In this document: positions 1-5,390 of the stretch, piece by piece
Position numbering within the stretch: the first letter of the stretch is position 1
Layout of the letters: each line of letters begins with the position of its first letter
Assembly: GCA_003176075.1 (NCBI GenBank)
Contig: PSRN01000074.1
Coordinates: 1-5,390 of the forward strand
DNA length: 5,390 nucleotides
Direction of reading: 5' to 3'
Source: Bdellovibrio sp.
Lineage (GTDB): Bacteria; Bdellovibrionota; Bdellovibrionia; Bdellovibrionales; Bdellovibrionaceae
Position numbers and translations under genes: made by a program
The notes under the pieces: model-generated
The model's input: only the letters and a program-made list of their open reading frames with translations
Told to the model about the DNA's origin: nothing
Databases searched by the model: none

Positions 1-719
1 GCGCCAATTTCAGGAGAGAAGCTGATCAGAATTCCAACCACATACCAAATCGGCAGTCCGATGAAAACGAACGTTAGGACTTTAAAGAATCGCTGGCGGG
101 GGAAAATTATCTTCAACAGATTCCCACGATGAACCTTTTTTGCTCTCATTGTTTCGAAAAGCTTTGAATCTGACATCCTTATCCGCATTCCAAACAGTGC
201 AAATCCCATTAAGCCTCCCAAGATATAGGAGGTCCGCCAGTTGAACCACTCGGCAGTTAAAGCGGCAAAGAGTCCACCGACTGCGCCCATAAATGCAATC
301 AACGTGGTTCCCCAGCCTCGTTCGGTGGGACTCATTTTTTCGCTGACTAAAGTGACTGCCGCTCCAAGTTCCCCGGCAAGTCCCAAGCCCGCGAAAAATC
401 GCAATATCCCATACATCCAGACTGAACTCACAAAACCGTTCGAAAGAGTCGCTACTGAATAAAGAAAAATCGAACCGAACAATACGGAAACGCGACCTCT
501 CCTGTCGCCAAGACTTCCCCACATCAATCCACCCAGCAGCATTCCAAGCATTTGCAGGTTCAGCAAATTGATTCCAACATCTACGATGCGCTCCGATGGG
601 ACACCGATAGCCTGCAAACTCGAAATCCTGAGGGTGCTAAACAAAACCAAATCGTAGCTGTCGACAAAACAGCCTAGCGATCCAATAAGTACGGCGCGGT
701 TCAATAGTCTCCGCATCAT
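1..719 (-). CDS. MFS transporter, sugar/organic acid:H+ symporter type (C-terminus beyond left edge)
   Basis: This is the N-terminal 239 residues of an inner-membrane secondary transporter of the major facilitator superfamily. The frame is open from the ATG at 719 to the window edge; a second ATG follows directly at 716. The protein begins with a short basic stretch (MMRRLLNR). Transmembrane helix 1 contains CFVDSYDL, the paired Asp pattern of sugar and aromatic-acid:H+ symporters. The signature loop between helices 2 and 3 is GSLGDRRGR (residues 68-76). Helix 4 contains GLGLAGELGAA (111-121), followed by SPTERG (130-135). Further hydrophobic segments lie near 137-157, 162-180 and 213-235, so about seven helices are present and roughly the C-terminal half is missing. 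The start is 22 bases downstream of the HAD phosphatase stop on the same strand, so the two are probably cotranscribed. No Shine-Dalgarno sequence is visible. The family is clear; the substrate cannot be read from sequence. Uptake of a sugar or sugar acid is plausible from the neighbours. Confidence 0.88.
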   Translation of the reverse strand, partial: MMRRLLNRAVLIGSLGCFVDSYDLVLFSTLRISSLQAIGVPSERIVDVGINLLNLQMLGMLLGGLMWGSLGDRRGRVSVLFGSIFLYSVATLSNGFVSSVWMYGILRFFAGLGLAGELGAAVTLVSEKMSPTERGWGTTLIAFMGAVGGLFAALTAEWFNWRTSYILGGLMGFALFGMRIRMSDSKLFETMRAKKVHRGNLLKIIFPRQRFFKVLTFVFIGLPIWYVVGILISFSPEIG

Positions 720-741
720 TTGAAAATGGAAAAGTTCTGGT

Positions 742-1251
742 TTACAGCCCGCATTTGGCAATGAGCTCCTGGTGATGATTGACTTCAAAGTCCGGAAAAT
801 CCGCTGCGACCTCGGCCTTTTCATCTGAGTACTCGCCGTAGCGGAACAAGCAGGTCTGCATTTGAACCATTTTTGCTTCACGTATGTCCATTGATCGACG
901 GTTGCCAATACTGAGAAACGTCCCCGGCGGCGCGCCGCTGTCGGCGCAAATTTGGCGGAAAAGCGGCATTTTGGAATGTCCTTGCGATGAGTCGATAATG
1001 TCTATGCGATGATAAAATCCATCTATGGCAAGACTTGCAATCTTTTGTTTTTGGAAATGCGTTCGGCCTATTGTCAGCAGATACAGCTTATAACGGCGAT
1101 GAAGGAGTTGCAGATTTTCGAGCGCTCCCGGCATCAAATCTAGTTTTTGTTTGATCCGAGCCTCAAAAGCGGAAGTGTTGGCAATAGGTATCAATATTCG
1201 CGACGTATCTAAGAGTGTATCATCCAAGTCAAAAATGAGGTTTTGAATCAT
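742..1251 (-). CDS. HAD-superfamily hydrolase (small phosphatase-like protein)
   Basis: This is a 169-residue haloacid-dehalogenase-fold protein, probably a cytosolic phosphatase using an aspartyl-phosphate intermediate. Motif I is FDLDDT (residues 7-12): nucleophile D8 and general acid/base D10. Motif II is T60 in LLTIGR. The motif III lysine is probably K94 in SKMPLF, with K70 as an alternative. Motif IV is GNRRSMD (116-122), with N117 where many members have Asp and D122 kept. The C-terminus PDFEVNHHQEL matches the usual end of the fold. Only about 45 residues separate motifs I and II, so the cap is small. I chose the ATG at 1251 because motif I normally lies within about ten residues of the start. 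An in-frame ATG at 1302 would give 186 residues and one at 1281 gives 179. None of these has a good ribosome site. It is probably cotranscribed with the MFS gene and divergent from anmK. A sugar-phosphatase role, for example on MurNAc-6-phosphate as MupP does in Pseudomonas, is inferred from location only. Confidence 0.85.
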   Translation of the reverse strand: MIQNLIFDLDDTLLDTSRILIPIANTSAFEARIKQKLDLMPGALENLQLLHRRYKLYLLTIGRTHFQKQKIASLAIDGFYHRIDIIDSSQGHSKMPLFRQICADSGAPPGTFLSIGNRRSMDIREAKMVQMQTCLFRYGEYSDEKAEVAADFPDFEVNHHQELIAKCGL

Positions 1252-1314
1252 GGCCTGATCGTCAAATATGTGCGGCTCCATGTCTACAGAACATTGAGTC
1301 ATCCTTGGGATAGG

Positions 1315-1350
1315 CGACCCTTCGGTCGGGCGGCCCCTTCAAAAATTTTT
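1315..1350. promoter_or_regulatory. Divergent leader region with short hairpin and AAAAATTTTT palindrome
   Basis: The gap between the HAD gene and anmK (1252-1440) must carry the start signals of both divergent genes. It contains a 5-bp inverted repeat CGACC/GGTCG (1315-1319 and 1324-1328) around a 4-base loop. The perfect palindrome AAAAATTTTT follows at 1341-1350, then an A+T-rich run to about 1380. On the minus strand the hairpin would lie in the HAD leader. I could not pick convincing -35/-10 pairs for either direction, so this marks a probable regulatory region and not a defined promoter. Confidence 0.3.
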
Positions 1351-1440
1351 AGCCAGAGTTTAATGTTAAATATTCCCAAACTGTGCGAATGTATTGGCTC
1401 TTTTGTACAGGGGCGGAGACTGAAAGGTCACGGAATTGTA

Positions 1441-2607
1441 ATGTCATTGGAACGTCTGATATCAACGATCAACAAGTCTCATCGAAGAATCATCGGCCTC
1501 ATGTCGGGAATGAGCATGGACGGTGTGGATCTCGCCTATGCGGAAATTTGCGGATCGTTTCCTGATTTAAAAGTGAAGTTGATAGGTGCGCATGCTCGAC
1601 CCTATGCCCCGGAGGTCAAGCGAATGCTGATGGGAAGCCGAGAAGGAACGGTTTACGATGTATGTCAATTGAACTTTCTGGTGGCCGAGGAATTTTCGGA
1701 ATGTGTGAACGAGTTTCTGGCTTTGAACAGCATCGATGCAAAGGCCATTGATGCGATCGGCTCCCACGGTCAAACGATTTGTCATGTGCCTCGAGGGACA
1801 GATCGAATTCCGTCAACATTGCAAGTGGGCAGCTCTTCGATCATCGCGGAGATGACGGGCATACCCACCATTGCCAACTTTCGAGTCCGTGATATGGCTG
1901 TGGGCGGAGAAGGTGCACCGCTTATTCCCTTAGTTGATTACATTCTTTACCGCGACAGCGGGGGGGTGGTGGCTCTCAACAATTTGGGTAGCATTTCGAA
2001 TGTCACGGTGGTCACACCTGAGCTCGATCATCTCACTGGTTTTGACACCGGGCCAGCGAACATGCCTATTGATTTTTTTGCTAAGCTGATTCCGGGTAAC
2101 GACCTGGGCATCGATTGTGATGGGGCGTTGTCCAGTCGAGGACGTATCATTCCTGATTTGTTGAACGAAATGATGCAAATACCGTTTATCGCAAAAAGTC
2201 CGCCCAAGGCAGCGGGTTATGAGGAATTCGGACCCGTATTGCTTCGGAAATTTCAAGACAAGTATAGCGAAAAAGTACCCATGGATCTGTTAAGGACGGC
2301 TGTCGAATTTTCTGCGCTTTCTATTTCATATGCGTACAAGAAGTTTATTCTGCCTCACCATCAACTGAAACACGTCACTTTTACCGGAGGGGGTTGTTAC
2401 AATCAGACGTTGATGAAAAGAATCAGAGAGTTGCTGCCGGAATTGAACATTCGCGAGTTGAACGAAAAAGACAAGGCACTAAATGACTGCAAAGAGGGGC
2501 TTGGATTTGCGATTCTAGCTCATGAAACCCTGTCAGGGAGGCCGGGCAACGTTCCCTCGGCGACGGGAGCCAACAAGGCTGTGGTCTTGGGTGAACTCGC
2601 ACCTTGA
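1441..2607 (+). CDS. anmK: Anhydro-N-acetylmuramic acid kinase (AnmK)
   Basis: This is a 388-residue cytosolic sugar kinase of the ASKHA fold, close to the usual AnmK length of about 370-390. The family reaction opens the 1,6-anhydro ring of anhydro-MurNAc and phosphorylates it with ATP, giving MurNAc-6-phosphate for peptidoglycan recycling. Landmarks in order are: ATP-loop IGLMSGMSMDGVD (18-30), GSHGQTICHVP (107-117), TLQVG (126-130), and FRVRDMAVGGEGAPLIP (147-163) with probable catalytic Asp D151. Next come LNNLGSISN (179-187), GFDTGPANM (200-208), SPPKAAGYEEF (253-263), TGGGCYN (315-321), and DCKEGLGFA plus GRPGNVPSATGA near the end. Several normally fixed positions differ, for example GMS for GTS and GYE for GRE. 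The frame is open upstream to 1243, but that would overlap the divergent HAD gene. ATG 1441 places the ATP loop 18 residues in, slightly long but acceptable. A weak GAAAGG lies 13 bases upstream. Confidence 0.92.
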   Translation: MSLERLISTINKSHRRIIGLMSGMSMDGVDLAYAEICGSFPDLKVKLIGAHARPYAPEVKRMLMGSREGTVYDVCQLNFLVAEEFSECVNEFLALNSIDAKAIDAIGSHGQTICHVPRGTDRIPSTLQVGSSSIIAEMTGIPTIANFRVRDMAVGGEGAPLIPLVDYILYRDSGGVVALNNLGSISNVTVVTPELDHLTGFDTGPANMPIDFFAKLIPGNDLGIDCDGALSSRGRIIPDLLNEMMQIPFIAKSPPKAAGYEEFGPVLLRKFQDKYSEKVPMDLLRTAVEFSALSISYAYKKFILPHHQLKHVTFTGGGCYNQTLMKRIRELLPELNIRELNEKDKALNDCKEGLGFAILAHETLSGRPGNVPSATGANKAVVLGELAP

Positions 2608-2628
2608 TCAAACCACTGATCAGGCTAC

Positions 2629-2673
2629 CACGCGCGACTTTTCCTGGGCATCGAGAATGGTAGTTAGCGCGTG
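2629..2673. repeat. Inverted repeat CACGCGC / GCGCGTG
   Basis: A perfect 7-bp inverted repeat has arms at 2629-2635 and 2667-2673 with a 31-base spacer, beginning 22 bases after the anmK stop. It could fold in the anmK 3' untranslated region. There is no U-tract after it, so it is not a typical intrinsic terminator. With this arm length and spacer it may also be chance. Confidence 0.3.
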
Positions 2674-2699
2674 TGGCATTCAAATTCGTTTGGCCACCA

Positions 2700-2734
2700 C
2701 CCCCATCCCGAAGGGGGACTTGCAACGCGTTTTT
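2700..2734 (+). terminator. Weak terminator candidate after anmK
   Basis: CCCCC (2700-2704) can pair with GGGGG (2713-2717) across an 8-base loop. A run of five T lies at 2730-2734, about 12 bases beyond the stem. The stem is G+C-rich, but the T-run is short and too far from it for a classical intrinsic terminator. It is the best candidate I see for ending the anmK transcript, and it is weak. Confidence 0.25.
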
Positions 2735-2744
2735 CATTTAGGGC

Positions 2745-2789
2745 AATGATCATTAACAAAATGTTGAAAGTTGCTAGTGATGATCATCA
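2745..2789. repeat. Paired perfect palindromes centred on TGATCA
   Basis: AATGATCATT (2745-2754) is a perfect 10-bp palindrome and TGATGATCATCA (2778-2789) a perfect 12-bp palindrome. Their centres are 34 bases apart, about three helical turns. Both share the core ATGATCAT. Two further TGATCA words lie at 2605-2610 (overlapping the anmK stop) and 2617-2622. The arrangement resembles paired operator half-site layouts, but no promoter or adjacent gene start is evident, so the function is unknown. Confidence 0.35.
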
Positions 2790-3045
2790 GGCGACTCGCA
2801 AAAGGGTCGCAAAAAAGAGCATCGGGTCGTTTGCTTTCTTGCGCTCGGTAGGTGGCCACCCACCGTGCAGTGTCGGCTACATTTCGAATTATCGGATTAC
2901 CCATTAAGTTAATAGTGTCTCTTGAGATAAATCAAAGCTTGAACTATGGAGAATAATGCTAACAGCTTTTCGTTCACAGAAACCATCAATTCCCCACCCT
3001 TTTACCATATTATGCTTAACCGACATAGACCATTGATCGGGTCTT

Positions 3046-4344
3046 TCAGCGTTGGTCAACCAGCTCGACCGCATCGAACAAAACCTGCGCACCGTCGGCA
3101 ACTTCCTCGGGGCTTGAGAATTCTTCTGGGGAATGGCTGACGCCGTTTCTGCTTGGAATGAAAATCATGCCCATCGGTCCAAGTCGCGCGAACTCTTGGG
3201 CATCATGACCTGCTCCACTCGGCAGGCCCAAGGTGCGAAAGCTGCGGTTGCGCGCTGCCGCTTTGATTTGGCTCTTGATAAAGTCGTCCGTCAGAACGGG
3301 AGCGGTGTTGTAGGTTTCTTTGAAATCGAAGGCTGTGCCATTCTCCTTCTCGATTCGATGGGCAAGCGATAAAGCATCCTGATATAGCTTTTCGAGCTTC
3401 TTTGAATCAAGGTCCCTGACTTCGAACGTGAACCGCACTTTGCCCGGGATTACGTTCGGGGCCCCCGGCTCGGCGTCGATTTTCCCGACTGTTCCGACTT
3501 GGCGGCCGTGAGTTTTCAGAATGAGCTTATGAATTCCGGAGATGAATTCGGCTGCGCCGACCATTGCGTCCCGGCGCATTCGCATCGGCGTTGTCCCAGC
3601 ATGATTAGGGACGCCGGTAACGGTCACGTTCCAGCGTCTGATGCCGACAATTCCTTCAACCACACCAATTATCGCCTTCTCTGCTTCCAACACCCCGCCT
3701 TGTTCGATATGGAGCTCAATGTAAGCTGCGAAATCACCCTTGGCGATTTTGCCTTGCTCCAACCGATCTGGATCGCCCCCAATGAACCCTATTCCTTCAC
3801 CGATCTTTTTGCCGCTAAGGCTTGTCAGCGCCAAATCGTCCGGGGTCAGGCCGCTGGTCACGGCCCGGCTTCCAAGATGCCCGCCCTCTTCGTTCTGGAA
3901 AACGATGACCTTTAATGTGTGCCTTAGGAAACGGTTGTGGTCCTGTAAGGTTTGAGCAACTTCAATGGCGCTCAGCGATCCGACGATGCCATCATAATTT
4001 CCGCCCTCCGGGACTGAGTCGATGTGAGAGCCGATGATGATTGGTTTGAGGTCCGGTTTCGATCCGTTGCGAATGCCGATCAGATTCCCAGCGGTGTCTA
4101 CGGATGTAGCGAGACCCGCCTGCTTCATCAAGCTGAGAACGTATTCCCGACCATTCTTGTCGGCCTCACTATAGGCCACACGGCTGACACCGCCTTTTGG
4201 GTTTTTCCCGAACTCGGCCAGTTTCTGAAGAGTTCCGTTAAGACGAGCGCCATCAATGGATAAAGCGTGAACCGGCGTGGTGAGTGCGAACGAGAAAATC
4301 AAAGGTAAAAACACTTTCAGGCCTTTCGAGGAAAACGACCACAA
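3046..4344 (-). CDS. Exported M20-family hydantoinase/carbamoylase-type amidohydrolase
   Basis: This is a 432-residue zinc hydrolase of the family containing N-carbamoyl-L-amino-acid hydrolase, beta-ureidopropionase and allantoate amidohydrolase. These cleave a carbamoyl or ureido C-N bond, releasing ammonia and CO2. Likely metal ligands are H107 (GSHIDSVPEGG), bridging D118 (NYDG), E153 (NEEGG), H212 (ELHIEQG) and H404 (GVSHSPEEF), with catalytic base E152. H248 (NHAGTTPM), N297 (GAPNVIPG) and R310 (FEVRD) match the substrate-binding set of the family. The inserted dimerisation domain spans roughly 230-345. The N-terminus looks like a Sec signal: basic K7/K10, a hydrophobic core near 11-22 and a VHA cleavage site after residue 27, with no lipobox cysteine. 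This suggests a periplasmic enzyme, although well-known members are cytosolic. The start is TTG, because a stop lies at 4366-4368 and no in-frame ATG intervenes. GTG at residue 11, with AAAGG upstream, is an alternative that shortens the signal. It lies 56 bases after the binding-protein gene. The exact substrate is not determined. Confidence 0.9.
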   Translation of the reverse strand: MWSFSSKGLKVFLPLIFSFALTTPVHALSIDGARLNGTLQKLAEFGKNPKGGVSRVAYSEADKNGREYVLSLMKQAGLATSVDTAGNLIGIRNGSKPDLKPIIIGSHIDSVPEGGNYDGIVGSLSAIEVAQTLQDHNRFLRHTLKVIVFQNEEGGHLGSRAVTSGLTPDDLALTSLSGKKIGEGIGFIGGDPDRLEQGKIAKGDFAAYIELHIEQGGVLEAEKAIIGVVEGIVGIRRWNVTVTGVPNHAGTTPMRMRRDAMVGAAEFISGIHKLILKTHGRQVGTVGKIDAEPGAPNVIPGKVRFTFEVRDLDSKKLEKLYQDALSLAHRIEKENGTAFDFKETYNTAPVLTDDFIKSQIKAAARNRSFRTLGLPSGAGHDAQEFARLGPMGMIFIPSRNGVSHSPEEFSSPEEVADGAQVLFDAVELVDQR

Positions 4345-4400
4345 ATGGCATTGTGCGCATGGCCGCTATTGAAACTGAGACTTCCGTGGTATCAGCGGGG

Positions 4401-5390
4401 TCATTTCGGATTCACAATGGACTCCAACTTTTGTTTGCCTCCGACAATTTTCACGATCGTGGCCGGCTTGATCGCGTTCCGATTAGCATCGAAAGTGATC
4501 TTGCCTGTGACGCCGGGGAAATCTTTGATTTGAGCGATCGCATTTCGAATGTCATTCCGGTCAAAACTTTTGGAGCTCCTTAGAGCTTCAAACAGGACAT
4601 TGGCTGCATCGTATCCGGTTGCGGCGTTGCCATCAGGATCGGAATGATAGGTTTTTCTAAATAACGCCACAAAGTTCTTAACTTTCTCAGAAGGCTCTTC
4701 GGAAAAGAACTGACAAGTGTAGTAGCTACCATTCAATGAGTGACCGCCGACCTCGGTCAGACTGGAAGAATCCCACCCTCCGCTGCCAAGAAGGGGGCCA
4801 TTGAAGTGAAGTTGTCTCGCCTGTTTGGCAATAAGCCCCACCTCTGTGTAATAACCCGGAATGTAGATGGCTTGGGCCTGGCTGGACCTGATATTCGTTA
4901 ATTGCGCCATGAAATCGATATCGCCGCTGGAAAAGGTTTGTCGGGAGACCACCTGCCCGCCGTTCTTTTGGTGAAAGTCGATGAATGCTTTCGCTAAATC
5001 GACGCTGTGATCGCTTTTCACATCAAATAGAACTGCCATCTTTGACATCTTCAGTGAAATTCGGGCGAAAGCTTCCATCACCTCTGCCTGAAATGGGTCA
5101 ACATAACCTGTTCTAAAAACGTAATTTCCCTGCTCAGTCACTTTTGGATTCGTCGAGGAAGGGGTGATCATCGGGGTACCGTTTTTTTGAGCAATTGCGG
5201 CCATGACAATACTTCGGGAACTTGCCACCTCACCCAAGAGGGCAAGGATTTTGTGCCGCCCTATAAGGCGCATTGTCGCGGCCGACGCCTCCTCAGGTTT
5301 TCCTTGGTCATCAAGAGACGTTAACCTAACCCTTCGCCCTTTGATTCCCCCTGACTTATTGACCTCCTCGACGGCCAATTCGATACCTTT
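4401..5390 (-). CDS. ABC transporter substrate-binding protein, branched-chain amino acid/amide type (N-terminus beyond right edge)
   Basis: This is the C-terminal 329 residues of a type I periplasmic binding protein of the Leu/Ile/Val-binding (Peripla_BP_6) family, which delivers amino acids, amides or related small molecules to an inner-membrane ABC permease. The frame is open through the right edge; the first visible residues KGIELAVEEVN match the segment normally some tens of residues into the mature protein. The signal peptide and first strand are therefore missing. Ligand-pocket landmarks are GEVASSRS (53-60), where LivJ-type proteins place binding serines, and TPMITPSSTNP (72-82) with VFRTGYVD (91-98). 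The second lobe includes IYIPGYYTEVGLIAKQAR and GSGGWDSSS, and near the end comes the family segment TGYDAANVLFEAL. The C-terminus KPATIVKIVGGKQKL is the usual closing strand. No permease or ATPase genes are in the window. The exported amidohydrolase follows 56 bases downstream on the same strand, suggesting a shared operon and a related substrate. Confidence 0.9.
   Translation of the reverse strand, partial: KGIELAVEEVNKSGGIKGRRVRLTSLDDQGKPEEASAATMRLIGRHKILALLGEVASSRSIVMAAIAQKNGTPMITPSSTNPKVTEQGNYVFRTGYVDPFQAEVMEAFARISLKMSKMAVLFDVKSDHSVDLAKAFIDFHQKNGGQVVSRQTFSSGDIDFMAQLTNIRSSQAQAIYIPGYYTEVGLIAKQARQLHFNGPLLGSGGWDSSSLTEVGGHSLNGSYYTCQFFSEEPSEKVKNFVALFRKTYHSDPDGNAATGYDAANVLFEALRSSKSFDRNDIRNAIAQIKDFPGVTGKITFDANRNAIKPATIVKIVGGKQKLESIVNPK

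Larger units (their letters stand above)
2608..3045. other. Intergenic region between convergent genes, no gene recognised
   Basis: This 438-base stretch separates the anmK stop from the hydrolase stop. Short open frames exist on both strands but none shows a recognisable domain, plausible composition or ribosome site. It holds several short palindromes, including GGTGGCCACC at 2851-2860, and a cluster of TGATCA words, annotated separately. No tRNA, rRNA, CRISPR repeat or transposase remnant was recognised. As the 3' ends of two operons meet here, transcription terminators are expected, but only a weak candidate was found. Confidence 0.6.

Noticed and set aside
82..522. Minus-strand open frame of 146 codons rich in Arg, Ser, Phe and Trp
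   Set aside because: It is a shifted-frame shadow of the MFS transporter, whose own frame gives clear helices and the GDRRGR motif.
1243..1440. N-terminal extension of AnmK by 66 residues
   Set aside because: It would overlap the divergent HAD gene start, begins at a TTG, and makes the protein longer than the family norm without domain content.
2791..2816. GCGAC/GTCGC hairpin followed by six A as a terminator
   Set aside because: On the plus strand the tail is A, not U; on the minus strand the U-run precedes the stem. Neither is a terminator layout.
2671..2907. Open frame of 78 codons on the plus strand in the intergenic region
   Set aside because: It has no recognisable domain, no ribosome site and a composition like translated noncoding sequence; it crosses the palindromes.
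3026..3048. GACC/GGTC hairpin just after the hydrolase stop as its terminator
   Set aside because: The stem is only 4 bp with an 8-base loop and no U-run follows.
2904..3101. Minus-strand open frame of 65 codons overlapping the hydrolase 3' end
   Set aside because: It overlaps the well-supported hydrolase gene in another frame and has no motif support.
3499..3915. Plus-strand open frame of 138 codons
   Set aside because: It lies opposite the M20 hydrolase, whose conserved metal-site motifs cover this stretch; no motif in the shadow frame.
4306..4360. Frameshifted start of the hydrolase from ATG 4360
   Set aside because: That frame runs to a stop without joining the hydrolase and lacks a signal-like profile, while the TTG frame gives a coherent signal peptide.

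Overview
The window comes from a bacterium, most likely Gram-negative. It carries an anhydromuramate kinase (peptidoglycan recycling), a hydrolase with an apparent Sec signal peptide, and a type I periplasmic solute-binding protein. Base composition looks intermediate, at roughly half G+C by eye. None of the gene starts inside the window has a strong Shine-Dalgarno sequence, and one gene seems to start at TTG. The phylum cannot be fixed from this window. My recollection of similar MFS and HAD proteins points loosely to Bdellovibrio-like or other non-enterobacterial Gram-negatives, but this is only an impression.

Left half (1-2607): two minus-strand genes run towards the left edge. The upstream gene encodes a small HAD-superfamily phosphatase (stop at 742). 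It is followed 22 bases later by an MFS sugar/organic-acid:H+ symporter-type transporter, cut off by the left edge. Divergent from them, across a short A+T-rich gap, is anmK (1441-2607). This encodes a kinase that hydrolyses and phosphorylates 1,6-anhydro-MurNAc to MurNAc-6-phosphate. Together the three genes look like a small amino-sugar or cell-wall-sugar salvage locus: an importer, a kinase, and a possible sugar-phosphate phosphatase. The phosphatase and transporter substrates are inferred.

Middle (2608-3045): a 438-base gap lies between the convergent anmK and hydrolase genes. No credible gene was found in it. It holds several short perfect palindromes, four copies of TGATCA within 182 bases, and weak hairpins.

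Right half (3046-5390): two minus-strand genes form a likely operon. The upstream one is a branched-chain-amino-acid/amide-type ABC transporter substrate-binding protein whose N-terminus lies beyond the right edge. The downstream one, 56 bases on, is an M20-family hydantoinase/carbamoylase-type amidohydrolase that retains the metal and substrate residues and carries a signal peptide. The inferred logic is that a carbamoyl- or ureido-compound is hydrolysed in the periplasm and a substrate or product is captured by the binding protein for import.

I did not find an obviously new system. The points most worth checking are the exported carbamoylase paired with a binding protein, the unusual residues of the AnmK, and the HAD/MFS/AnmK neighbourhood.
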